Source: Rhipicephalus microplus (taxonomy: Eukaryota; Arthropoda; Arachnida; Ixodida; Ixodidae). Taken from it: a stretch of 64,000 nucleotides of DNA. The position numbers and the translations under genes were made by a program. Of the stretch, positions 22,987 to 34,355 are shown piece by piece. The notes under the pieces were generated by a model. It saw only the letters and a program-made list of their open reading frames with translations, ran no database searches and was not told the origin of the DNA. The DNA is taken from contig NC_134701.1 in the NCBI RefSeq assembly GCF_043290135.1, positions 8,276,001 to 8,340,000 on the forward strand. The letters are read 5' to 3'. Each line of letters starts with the position of its first letter. Positions within the stretch are counted from its first letter, which is position 1.

Positions 22987-24027
22987 CTACTACTTTTACT
23001 TTTACATAAGCTGGATTTATACGGTGTACGAGGTGTTGCTTTAGACTTGCTCGACTCATATCTAAGCGAAAGGAAACAATACGTGTGCATAAACAATTTT
23101 TCTTCGGTGACTAAACCAAATTCTCTTGGAGTGCCTCAGGGCAGTATTTTAGGTCCATTCCTGTTTAATTTGTATATAAATGATATTGTAAACATAGACC
23201 CTTCAGCAAAATTCGTTAGTTATGCGGACGATACAAGCGTATTTTTTGCACATAACGATACTGACCAGTTGATTCAAAAAGGAAATAATATATTAGAGAA
23301 GATATATAAGTGGGCATGTTCCAATGGACTATTAATAAATGCGGAAAAAACCAAAGCGGTTATATTTCGAGCAAAAGGCAAGCAGGTACAAGTAAGTTCT
23401 CCGCTCTATCTTAATAACAGTCTGATTGAAATAGTTGACAATGTCAAAACATTAGGTATCGTATTTTCAAACAACATGCTATGGGATGTACAAGTAGAGC
23501 AGGTGGCAACAAAAACGGCACGTGTACTTGGTATAATTTATCGCAACAATTATCTACTTCCATTAAAAACAATACTTATTATTTATCATTCCTTATTTAT
23601 GTCCTATGTAAACTATTGCTTTATAGTATGGGGTGACACAACACAAACAAATATTGAGAAGCTTACTAGACTTCAAACTAGATTTCTGAAAATTATTGCT
23701 AAGAAAGAACCATATCAATCAGTTATGTACATGCAACAAAAATATAAACTAATCAGTTTTCAAAATCTTTACAGTTACAACATTTGTAGGACTATAAAAA
23801 AAGAGCTGAAGCAAAAAACTGTACTATCTGACTTAGCCAACCTGCAATCTTCGGAAAATAAATATGATACCCGTAAGCATAACCTCTGGTTAATACCACG
23901 ATCACGCACAAAGTATGGTGACCAAATGGTACGCAGTGTTATTCCCAGAATGTTGAATTATTTAAGCAGCAATGACGTAAATATAGAAACCATGACCACA
24001 AAAAATATTGCATCTCTTTTCTTATAA
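22978..24027 (+). pseudogene. LINE reverse transcriptase, C-terminal fragment (copy 1)
   Basis: Open frame of ~349 codons running in from the truncation point to a TAA, with no authentic start. The recognisable part begins with KLDLYGVRG and then DSYLSERKQYV. GVPQGSILGP and the polymerase motif YADD (23,221-23,232) follow. Next come thumb-like (LGIVFSNNMLW) and VNYCFIVWGDT segments and a C-terminal LWLIPRSRTKYG block common in LINE proteins. YADD supplies two of the three catalytic aspartates; motif A with the third lies upstream and is lost. No RNase H domain is seen. It cannot be an autonomous element, and a product would be an inactive fragment. The codon use is A+T-rich, unlike the surrounding satellite. 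Confidence 0.88.
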
Positions 24028-24366
24028 ATTGTATTATGATGAAATCTACCCTTTTGTATCCGTTTGACCTCTTATGTATTTTTCAACACATGTATACACA
24101 GCCTCTTCAAGATACTGATGTTTTGTTCTTCTATTCGTAGGAACTGTTGTATCCTGTTTACGTTCAGATTATGTAATTATTTTATTCCCAATAGCATGGG
24201 AATTTCTGTACATTATGCTTTTGTTCTCATTTGTATGCCACTGCTTGTGACCCATTTATTTTTAGGTAGCGGGAGCTAGTCAAGCTGTTTTAATGCAGCT
24301 TTTACTCCCGCCATCCTTCATGTTGTACCAGACATGAAAAATAAAGATTCAATTCAATTCAATTCA
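24028..24366 (+). other. LINE 3' UTR with nested hairpin and TTCAA-type tail (copy 1)
   Basis: Non-coding 3' end of the element. A nested stem is visible: GCGGGAG (24,269-24,275) pairs with CTCCCGC (24,305-24,311), and inside it AAGCTG (24,282-24,287) pairs with CAGCTT (24,296-24,301). AATAAA lies at 24,340-24,345, followed by about three to four TTCAA-type units that end at the satellite. CR1- and L2-type LINEs carry comparable 3' hairpins followed by short tandem repeats, which their reverse transcriptase recognises. A role here is inference. Confidence 0.7.
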
Positions 24367-27300
24367 CCCGGTGGTGGTGCGGCGCTTTTTTTCTTCGCGC
24401 TGATAGCTTTGAAGATATGTTCTGATGGTGGTGAGAGTAGAGCAAGACTGTCTCCGTGGCGCAATGGGCTAGTGCGATCGGCTGTTAACCAAAAGGTTGG
24501 AGTATCGAGCCCTCCCGGGAGTGGTGTGTTGCTTTTTTCTTTGCGCTGATAGCTCTGAAGATATGTTCTGATGGTGGTGAGAGTGGAGTAGGACTATCTC
24601 CGTGGCGCAATTGGCTAGCGCGATTTCGTTGTTAACCGAAAGGTTGGAGGTTTGAGCCCACCCGGTGGTGGTGCGGCGCTTTTTTTTCTTTGCGCTGATA
24701 GCTTTGAAGTTATGTTCTGATGGTGGTGAGAGTGGAGCAAGACTGTCTCCGTGGCGCAATGGGCTAGCGTGATCGGCTGTTAACCGAAAGGTTGGAGTTT
24801 TGAGCCCTCCCGGGAGTGGTGTGTTGCTTTTTTCTTTGCGGTAATAGCTTTGAAGATATGTTCTGATGGTGGTGAGAGTGGAGCAGGACTGTCTTCGTGG
24901 CGCAATTGGCTAGCGCGATCGGCTGTTAACCGAAAGGTTGGAGGTTCGAGCCCACCCGGTGTTGGTGCGGCGCTTTTTTTTCTTTGGTCTAGCTCTGAAG
25001 AAATGTTCTGACGGTGGTGAGAGTGGAGCAGGACTGTCCCCGTGGCGCAATTGGCTAGCGCGATCGGCTATTAACCGAAAAGTTGGAGGTTCCAGCCGTC
25101 CCGGGTGGGCTGTGTTGCTTTTTTTTATTGCGCTGATAGCTTTGAAGATATTTTCTGATGGTGGTGAGAGTGGAGCACGATTGTCTCCATGGCGCAATTG
25201 GCTAGCGCGATCGGCTGTTAACCGAAAGGTTGGAGGTTCGAGCCCACCTGGTGGTGGTGCGGCGCTTTTTTTTCTTAGGGCTGATAGCTTTGAAGATATG
25301 TTTTATTGTGGTGAGAGTGGAGCAGGACTGTCTCCGTGGCGCAATTGGCCAGCGCGATCGGCTGTTAACCGAAAAGTTGGAGGTTCGAGCCCTCCCGGGA
25401 GTGGTGTGTTGCTTTTTTCTTTGCGCTGATAGCTTTGAAGATGTGTTCTGATGGTGGTGAGAGTGGAGCACGACTGTCTCCGTGGCGCAATTGGCTAGCG
25501 CGATCGGCTGTTAACCGAAAGGTTGGAGGTTCGAGCCCACCCAGTGGTGGTGCGGCGCTTTTGTTTTTTTGGGCTGATAGCTTTGAAGATATGTTCTGAT
25601 GGTGGTGAGAGGGGAGCAAGACTGTCTCCGTGGCGCATTGGGCTAGCGCGATCGGCTGTTAACCGAAAGGTTGGAGTTTCGAGCTCTCCCGGGAGGGGTG
25701 TGTGGCTTTTTTTCTTTGCGCTGATAGCTTTGAAGGTATGTTCTGACGGTGGTGAGAGTGGAGCACGACTGTCTCCGTGGCGCAATTGGTTAGCGCGATC
25801 GGCTGTTAACCGAAAGGTTGGAGGTTCGAGCCCTCCCGGTGGTGGTGCGGCGCGTTTTTTTCTGTGGGCTGATAGCTTTGAAGATATGTTCTGATGGTGG
25901 TGAGAGTGGAGCAGGACTGTCTCCGTGGCGCAATTGGCTAGCGCGATCGGCTGTTAACCGAAAGATTGGAGGTTCGAGCCCACGCGGTGGTGGTGCAGCG
26001 CTTTTTCTTCTTTGGGCTGATAGCTTTGAAGGTATGTTCTGACGGTGGTGAGAGTGGAGCAGGACTGTCTCCGTGGCGCAATTGGCTAGCGCGATCGGCT
26101 GTTAACCGAAAAGTCGGAGGTTTGAGCCCACCCGGTGGTGGTGTGGCGCTTTTTTTCTTTGGGCTGATAGCCTTGAAGATATGTTCTGATGGTGGTGAGA
26201 GTGGAGCTGGACTGTCTCCGTGGCGCAATTGGCTTGCGCGATCGGCTTTAACCGAAAGGTTGAGGGTTCAGCCCACCCGGTGGTGGTGCGGCGCTTTTTT
26301 TCTTCGCGCTGATAGCTTTGAAGATATGTTCTGATGGTGGTGAGAGTAGAGCAAGACTGTATCCGTGGCGCAATGGGCTAGTGCGATCGGCTGTTAACCA
26401 AAAGGTTGGAGTATCGAGCCCTCCCGGGAGTGGTGTGTTGCTTTTTTCTATGCGCTGATAGCTCTGAAGATATGTTCTGATGGTGGTGAGAGTGGAGTAG
26501 GACTATCTCCGTGGCGCAATTGGCTAGCGCGATTTCGTTGTTAACCGAAAGGTTGGAGGTTTGAGCCCACCCGGTTGTGGTGCGGCGCTTTTTTTTCTTT
26601 GCGCTGATAGCTTTGAAGTTATGTTCTGATGGTGGTGAGAGTGGAGCAAGACTGTCTCCGTGGCGCAATGGGCTAGCGTGATCGGCTGTTAACCGAAAGG
26701 TTGGAGTTTTGAGCCCTCCCGGGAGTGGTGTGTTGCTTTTTTCTTTGCGGTAATAGCTTTGAAGATATGTTCTGATGGTGGTGAGAGTGGAGCAGGACTG
26801 TCTTCGTGGCGCAATTGGCTAGCGCGATCGGCTGTTATCCGAAAGGTTGGAGGTTTGAGCCCACCCGGTGGTGGTGCGGCGCTTTTTTTTCTTTGGGGTG
26901 ATAGCTCTGAAGAAATGGTCTGACTGTGGTGAGAGTGGACTGTCTCTGTGGCGCAATTGGCTAGCGCGATCGGCTGTTAACCAAAAGGTCGGAGGTTCGA
27001 GCCTACCGGGTGGTGGTGCGGCGCTTTTTTTTCTTTGGGCTGAAAGCTTTGAAGACATGTTATGATGGTGGTGAGAGTGGAGCAGGACTGTCTCCGTGGC
27101 GCAATAGGCTAGCGCGATCGGCTGTTAACCGAAAGGTTGGAGTTTCGAGCCCACCCGGTGGTGGTGCGGCGCTTTTTTTTCTTTGGACTGATAGCTTTGA
27201 AGATATGTTCTGATGGTGGTGAGAGTAGAGCATGACTGTCTCCGTGGCGAAATTGGCTAGCGCGATCGGCTGTTAACCGAAAGGTTGGACTTTCGAGCCC

Positions 27301-30300
27301 TCCCGGGAGAGGTGTGTTGCTTCTTTTCTTTGTGCTGATAGCTTGGAAGATATGTTCTGATGGTGGTGAGAGTGGAGCACGACTGTCTCCGTGGCGCAGT
27401 TCGCTAGCGCGATCGGCTGTTAACCGAAAGGTTGGAGGTTCGAGCCCACCCGGTGGTGGTGCGGCGCTTTTTTTTCTTTGTGCTGATAGCTTTGAAGATA
27501 TGTTCTGATGGTGGTGAGAGTGAAGCAGGACTGTCTCCGTGGCGCAATTGGCTAGCGCGATTGGCTGTTAACCGAAAGGTTGGAGTTTCGAGCCCTCCCA
27601 GGAGTGGTGTGTTGCTTTTTTCTTTGCGCTGATAGCTCTGAAGATATGTTCTGATGGTGGTGAGAGTGGAGTAGGACTATCTCCGTGGCGCAATTGGCTA
27701 GCGCGATCGGCTGTTATCCGAAAGGTTGGAGGTTTGAGCCCACCCGGTGGTGGTGCGGCGCTTTTTTTTCTTTGGGGTGATAGCTCTGAGAAATGGTCTG
27801 ACTGTGGTGAGAGTGGACTGTCTCTGTGGCGCAATTGGCTAGCGCGATCGGCTGTTAACCAAAAGGTCGGAGGTTCGAGCCTACCGGGTGGTGGTGCGGC
27901 GCTTTTTTTCTTTGGGCTGAAAGCTTTGAAGACACATTATGATGGTGGTGAGAGTGGAGCAGGACTGTCTCCGTGGCGCAATAGGCTAGCGCGATCGGCT
28001 GTTAACCGAAAGGTTGGAGTTTCGAGCCCACCCGGTGGTGGTGCGGCGCTTTTTTTTCTTTGGACTGATAGCTTTGAAGATATGTTCTGATGGTGGTGAG
28101 AGTGGAGCAGGACTGTCTCCGTGGCGCAATTGGCTAGCGCAATCGGCTGTTAACCGAATCGTCGGAGGTTCGAGCCCACCCGGTGGTGGTGTGGCGCTTT
28201 TTTTTCTTTGGGCTGATAGCTTTGAAGATATGTTCTGATGGTGGTGTGAGTGGAGCTGGACTGTCTCCGTGGCGCAATTGGCTTGCGCGATCGGCTGTGA
28301 ACCGAAAAGTTGGAGGTTCGAGCCCACCCGGTGGTGGTGCGGCGCTTTTTTTTCTTTGCGCTGATAGCTTTCAAGATATGTTCTGATGGTGGTGAGAGTA
28401 GAGCAAGACTGTCTTCGTGGCGCAATGGGCTAGCACGATTGGCTGTTAACCGAAAGGTTGGAGTTTCCAGCCCTCCCGGGAGTGGTGTGTTGCTTTTTTC
28501 TTTGCGCTGATAGCTTTGAAGATATGTTCTGATGGTGGTGAGAGTGGTGCAGGACTATCTCCGTGGCGCAATTGGCTAGCGCAATTTCGTTGTTAACCGA
28601 AAGGTTGGAGGTTGGAGCCCACCCAGTGGTGGTGCGGCGCTTTTTTTTCTTTGCGCTGCTAGCTTTGAAGATATGTTCTGATTGTGGTGAGAGTGGAGCA
28701 AGACTGTCTCCATGGCGCAATGGGCTAGCGCGATTGGCTGTTAACCGAAAGGTTGGAGTTTCGAGCCCTCCCGGGTGTGGTGTGTTGCTTTTTTCTTTGC
28801 GGTAATAGCTTTGAAGATATGTTCTGATGGTGGTGAGAGTGGAGCAGGACTGTCTTCGTGGCGCAATTGGCTAGCGCGATCGGCTGTTATCCGAAAGGTT
28901 GGAGGTTTGAGCCCACCCGGTGGTGGTGCGGCGCTTTTTTTTCTTTGGGGTGATAGCTCTGACGAAATGGCCTGACGGTGGTGAGAGTGGAGCAGGACTG
29001 TCTCCGTGGCGCAATGGGCTAGCGCGATCGGCTGTTAACCGAAAGGTTGGAGGTTCGAGCCCACCCGGTGTTGGTGCGGCGCTTTTTTTTCTTTGGTCTA
29101 GCTCTGAAGAAATGTTCTGACGGTGGTGAGAGTGGAGCAGGACTGTCCCCGTGGCGCAATTGGCTAGCACGATCGGCTATTAACCGAAAAGTTGGAGGTT
29201 CCAGCCATCCCGGGTGGGCTGTGTTGCTTTTTTTATTGCGCTGATAGCTTTGAAGATATTTTCTGATGGTGGTGAGAGTGGAGCACGATTGTCTCCATGG
29301 CGCAATTGGCTAGCGCGATCGGCTGTTAACCGAAAGGTTGGAGGTTCGAGCCCACCCGGTGGTGGTTCGGCGCTTTTTTTTCTTAGGGCTGATAGCTTTG
29401 AAGATATGTTTTATTGTGGTGAGAGTGGAGCAGGACTGTCTCCGTGGCGCAATTGGCCAGCGCGATCGGCTGTTAACCGAAAAGTTGGAGGTTCGAGCCC
29501 TCCCGGGAGTGGTGTGTTGCTTTTTTCTTTGCGCTGATAGCTTTGAAGATGTGTTCTGATGGTGGTGAGAGTGGAGCACGACTGTCTCCGTGGCGCAATT
29601 GGCTAGCGCGATCGGCTGTTAACCGAAAGGTTGGAGGTTCGAGCCCACCCAGTGGTGGAGCGGCGCTTTTGTTTTTTTTGGGCTGATAGCTTTGAAGATA
29701 TGTTCTGATGGTGGTGAGAGGGGAGCAAGACTGTCTCCGTGGCGCAATTGGCTAGCGCGATCGGCTGTTAACCGAAAGATTGGAGGTTCGAGCCAACGCG
29801 GTGGTGGTGCAGCGCTTTTTCTTCTTTGGGCTGATAGCTTTGAAGGTATGTTCTGACGGTGGTGAGAGTGGAGCAGGACTGTCTCCGTGGCGCAATTGGC
29901 TAGCGCGATCGGCTGTTAACCGAAAAGTCGGAGGTTTGAGCCCACCCGGTGGTGGTGTGGCGCTTTTTTTTCTTTGGGCTGATAGCCTTGAAGATATGTT
30001 CTGATGGTGGTGAGAGTGGAGCTGGACTGTCTCCGTGGCGCAATTGGCTTGCGCGATCGGCTGTTAACCGAAAGGTTGAGGGTTCAGCCCACCCGGTGGT
30101 GGTGTGGCGCTTTTTTTCTTCGCGCTGATAGCTTTGAAGATATGTTCTGATGGTGGTGAGAGTAGAGCAAGACTGTCTCCGTGGCGCATAGGCTAGTGCG
30201 ATCGGCTGTTAACCAAAAGGTTGGAGTATCGAGCCCTCCCGGGAGTGGTGTGTTGCTTTTTTCTTTGCGCTGATAGCTCTGAAGATATGTTCTGATGGTG

Positions 30301-33300
30301 GTGAGAGTGGAGTAGGACTATCTCCGTGGCGCAATTGGCTAGCGCGATTTCGTTGTTAACCGAAAGTTGGAGGTTTGAGCTCACCCGGTGGTGGTGCGGC
30401 GCTTTTTTTTCTTTCCGCTGATAGCTTTGAAGATATGTTCTGATGGTGGTGAGAGTGGAGCAAGACTGTCTCCGTGGCGCAATGGGCTAGCGCGATCGGC
30501 TGTTAACCGAAAGGTTGGAGTTTCGAGCCCTCCCGGGAGTGGTGTGTTGCTTTTTTCTTTGTGGTAATAGCTTTGAAGATATGTTCTGATGGTGGTGAAG
30601 AGTGGAGCAGGACTGTCTTCGTGGCGCAATTGGCTAGCGCAATCGGCTGTTATCCGAAAGGTTGGAGGTTTGAGCCCACCCAGTGGTGGTGCGGCGCTTT
30701 TTTTTCTTTGGGGTGATAGCTCTGAAGAAATGGTCTGACGGTGGTGAGAGTGGACTGTCTCTCTAGCGCAATTGGCTAGCGCAATCGCCTGTTAACCGAA
30801 AAGTCGGAGGTTTGAGCCCACCCGGTGGTGGTGTGGCGCTTTTTTTTTCTTTGGGCTGCTAGCCTTGAAGATATGTTCTGATGGTGGTGAGAGTGGAGCT
30901 GGACTGTCTCCGTGGGGCAACTGGCTTGCGCGATCGACTGTTAACCGAAAGGTTGAGGGTTCAGCCCACCCGGTGGTGGTGCGGCGCTTTTTTTTCTTCG
31001 CGCTGATAGCTTTGAAGATATGTTCTGATGGTGGTGAGAGTAGAGCAAGACTGTCTCCGTGGCGCAATGGGCTAGTGCGATTGGCTGTTAACCGAAAGGT
31101 TGGAGTTTCGAGCCCTCCCGGGAGTGGTGTGTTGCTTTTTTCTTTGCGCTGATAGCTTTGAAGATATGTTCTGATGGTGGTGAGAGTGGAGTAGGACTAT
31201 CTCCGTGGCGCAATTGGCCAGCGCGATTTCGTTGTTAACCGAAAGGTTGGAGATTTGAGCCCACCCGGTGGTGGTGCGGCGCTTTTTTTTCTTTGCGCTG
31301 ATAGCTTTGAAGTTATGTTCTGATGGTGGTGAGAGTGGAGCAAGACTGTCTCCGTGGCGCAATGGGCTAGCGTGATCGGCTGTTAACCGAAAGGTTGGAG
31401 TTTCGAGCCCTCCCGGGAGTGGTGTGTTGCTTTTTTCTTTGCGGTAATAGCTTTGAAGATATGTTCTGATGGTGGTGAGAGTGGAGCAGGACTGTCTTCG
31501 TGGCGCAATTGGCTAGCGCGATCGGCTGTTATCCGAAAGGTTGGAGGTTTGAGCCCACCCGGTGGTGGTGCGGTGCTTTTTTTTCTTTGGGGTGATAGCT
31601 CTGAAGAAATGGTGTGACTGTGGTGAGAGTGGACTGTCTCTGTGGCGCAATTGGCTAGCGCGATCGGCTGTTAACCAAAAGGTCGGAGGTTCGAGCCTAC
31701 CGGGTGATGGTGCGGCGCTTTTTTTCTTTGGGCTGAAAGCTTTGAAGACATGTTATGATGGTGGTGAGAGTGGAGCAGGACTGTCTCCGTGGCGCAATAG
31801 GCTAGCGCGATCGGCTGTTAACCGAAAGGTTGGAGTTTCGAGCCCACCCAGTGGTGGTGCGGCGCTTTTTTTTCTTTGGACTGATAGCTTTGAAGATATG
31901 TTCTGATGGTGGTGAGAGTAGAGCATGACTGTCTCCGTGGCGCAATTGGCTAGCGCGATCGGCTGTTAACCGAAAGGTTGGACTTTCGAGCCCTCCCGGG
32001 AGAGGTGTGTTGCTTCTTTTCTTTGCGCTGATAGCTTGGAAGATATGTTCTGATGGTGGTGAGAGTGGAGCACGACTGTCTCCGTGGCGCAGTTCGCTAG
32101 CGCGATCGGCTGTTAACCGAAAGGTTGGAGGTTCGAGCCCACCCGGTGGTGGTGCGGCGCTTTTTTTTCTTTGTGCTGATAGCTTTGAAGATATGTTCTG
32201 ATGGTGGTGAGAGTGGAGCAGGACTGTCTCCGTGGCGCAATTGGCTAGCGCAATCGGCTGTTAACCGAATCGTTGGAGGTTCGAGCCCACCCGGTGGTGG
32301 TGTGGCGCTTTTTTTTCTTTGGGCTGATAGCTTTGAAGATATGTTCTGATGGTGGTGTGAGTGGAGCTGGACTGTCTCCGTGGCGCAATTGGCTTGCGCG
32401 ATCTGCTGTGAACCGAAAAGTTGGAGGTTCGAGCCCACCCGGTGGTGGTGCGGCGCTTTTTTTTCTTTGCGCTGATAGCTTTCAAGATATGTTCTGATGG
32501 TGGTGAGAGTAGAGCAAGACTGTCTTCGTGGCGCAATGGGCTAGTATGATTGGCTGTTAACCGAAAGGTTGGAGTTTCGAGCCCTCCCGGGAGTGGTGTG
32601 TTGCTTTTTTCTTTGCGCTGATAGCTTTGAAGATATGTTCTGATGGTGGTGAGAGTGGTGCAGGACTATCTCCGTGGCGCAATTGGCTAGCGCGATTTCG
32701 TTGTTAACCGAAAGGTTGGAGGTTGGAGCCCACCCAGTGGTGGTGCGGCGCTTTTTTTTCTTTGCGCTGCTAGCTTTGAAGATATGTTCTGATTGTGGTG
32801 AGAGTGGAGCAAGACTGTCTCCGTGGCGCAATGGGCTAGCGCGATTGGCTGTTAACCGAAAGGTTGGAGTTTCGAGCCCTCCCGGGTGTGGTGTGTTGCT
32901 TTTTTCTTTGCGGTAATAGCTTTGAAGATATGTTCTGATGGTGGTGAGAGCGGAGCAGGACTGTCTTCGTGGCGCAATTGGCTAGCGCGATCGGCTGTTA
33001 TCCGAAAGGTTGGAGGTTTGAGCCCACCCGGTGGCGGTGCGGCGCTTTTTTTTCTTTGGGGTGATAGCTCTGAAGAAATGGTCTGACGGTGGTGAGAGTG
33101 GAGCACGACTGTCTCTGTGGCGCAATTGGCTAGCGCGATCGGCTGTTAACCGAAAGGTTGGAGGTTCGAGCCCACCCGGTGTTGGTGCGGCGCTTTTTTT
33201 TCTTTGGTCTAGCTCTGAAGAAATGTTCTGACGGTGGTGAGAGTGGAGCAGGACTGTCCCCGTGGCGCAATTGGCTAGCGCGATCGGCTGTTAACCGAAA

Positions 33301-34345
33301 GGTTGGAGGTTCGAGCCCACCCGGTGGTGGTGCGGCGCTTTTTTTTCTTAGGGCTGATAGCTTTGAAGATATGTTTTATTGTGGTGAGAGTGGAGCAGGA
33401 CTGTCTCCGTGGCGCAATTGGCCAGCGCGATCGGCTGTTAACCGAAAAGTTGGAGGTTCGAGCCCTCCCGGGAGTGGTGTGTTGCTTTTTTCTTTGCGCT
33501 GATAGCTTTGAAGATGTGTTCTGATGGTGGTGAGAGTGGAGCACGACTGTCTCCGTGGCACAATTGGCTAGCGCGATCGGCTGTTAACCGAAAGGTTGGA
33601 GGTTCGAGCCCACCCAGTGGTGGTGCGGCGCTTTTGTTTTTTGGGCTGATAGCTTTGAAGATATGTTCTGATGGTGGTGAGAGGGGAGCAAGACTGTCTC
33701 CGTGGCGCATTGGGCTAGCGCGATCGGCTGTTAACCGAAAGGTTGGAGTTTCTAGCTCTCCCGGGAGGGGTGTGTGGCTTTATTTTGCGCTGATAGCTTT
33801 GAAGGTATGTTCTGACGGTGGTGAGAGTGGAGCACGACTGTCTCCGTGGCGCAATTGGTTAGCGCGATCGGCTGTTAACCGAAAGGTTGGAGTTTCGAGC
33901 CCTCCCGGTGGTGGTGCGGCGCTTTTTTTTTCTGTGGGCTGATAGCTTTGAAGATATGTTCTGATGGTGGTGAGAGTGGAGCAGAACTGTCTCCGTGGCG
34001 CAATTGGCTAGCGCGATCGGCTGTTAACCGAAAGATTGGAGGTTCGAGCCCACGCGGTGGTGGTGCAGCGCTTTTTCTTCTTTGGGCTGATAGCTTTGAA
34101 GGTATGTTCTGACGGTGGTGAGAGTGGAGCAGGACTGTCTCCGTGGCGCAATTGGCTAGCGCGATCGGCTGTTAACCGAAAAGTCGGAGGTTTGAGCCCA
34201 CCCGGTGGTGGTGTGGCGCTTTTTTTCTTTGGGCTGATAGCCTTGAAGATATGTTCTGATGGTGGTGAGAGTGGAGCTGGACTGTCTCCGTGGCGCAATT
34301 GGCTTGCGCCATCGGCTGTTAACCGAAAGGTTGAGGGTTCAGCCC
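24367..34345 (+). repeat. tRNA-Asn-derived satellite array, middle block
   Basis: About 68 monomers of the same ~147-bp tRNA-Asn-like repeat in the same orientation, lying between the two LINE copies. The first monomer is the 3' part of the one interrupted by LINE copy 1, and it resumes at CCCGGTGGTGG. The stretch to ~29,745 belongs to large unit 1. From ~29,746 onward the monomer order repeats that seen from ~16,607, marking the start of large unit 2. No other gene or element is visible. Confidence 0.95.
25036..25109 (+). pseudogene. tRNA-like monomer with ATT anticodon
   Basis: The anticodon loop CTATTAA places ATT at 25,070-25,072. The 5' end is GTCCCCG in place of GTCTCCG, the T loop is TTCCAGC and the linker CGTCCCGGGTGGGCTG is distinctive. 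Copies of this monomer recur near 29,140, 36,405, 40,370 and 53,720. Related copies at ~44,180 and ~48,730 have further loop changes (TAATTACC, TATTACCC), so the subfamily is still drifting. Confidence 0.65.
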
Positions 34346-34355
34346 TCAACCTTTC
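34325..34355. repeat. Perfect inverted repeat at LINE 5' junction (copy 2)
   Basis: GAAAGGTTGAGGG (34,325-34,337), loop TTCAG, then CCCTCAACCTTTC (34,343-34,355): 13 of 13 bases pair. The left arm is ordinary satellite (T arm of a GAGGGTTCAG-type monomer). The right arm is its reverse complement attached to the LINE 5' end. Confidence 0.85.

Larger units (their letters stand above)
22977..24366 (+). mobile_element. 5'-truncated LINE (non-LTR retrotransposon), copy 1
   Basis: About 1.39 kb of A+T-rich sequence sharply different from the satellite. It holds the C-terminal portion of a reverse transcriptase, a ~310-bp 3' UTR, a nested 3' hairpin, AATAAA and a short TTCAA-type tail. The 5' end of the element is missing (no ORF1, no endonuclease, no RT motif A), which is typical of LINE insertions. 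It interrupts a monomer that starts at 22,915. The left flank stops after GGTTCAGCCC and the right flank resumes with CCCGGTGG, so nothing from the target is clearly lost or duplicated. The family is CR1/Jockey-like by RT style and microsatellite tail; the exact clade is not determined. Confidence 0.88.
16607..29745 (+). repeat. Large tandem duplication, unit 1 (contains LINE copy 1)
   Basis: Monomers at ~16,607-18,900 recur at +13,138 bp. Those at ~20,900-22,900, the LINE, and those to ~29,745 recur at +11,224 to +11,369 bp. The offset drops by ~1,914 bp across the place where this unit alone has the 1,915-bp internal duplication. The unit ends where unit 2 begins, so the two are adjacent direct copies. 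Boundaries are inferred from monomer order. Confidence 0.75.

Noticed and set aside
22667..23044. Plus-strand frame running from satellite into the LINE (ending FYFYISWIYTVYEVLL)
   Set aside because: The LINE part is out of frame with the RT. The genuine RT frame in the same bases reads LLHKLDLYGVRGVALDLL, which joins the RT motifs downstream.
24064..24279. 71-codon frame in the LINE 3' region
   Set aside because: It has no recognisable motif, overlaps the 3' UTR and the hairpin, and starts after the RT stop. It is present in both LINE copies only because they are duplicates.
24340..24345. Polyadenylation signal of a host gene
   Set aside because: AATAAA belongs to the LINE 3' end directly before its repeat tail. 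No host exon is nearby.
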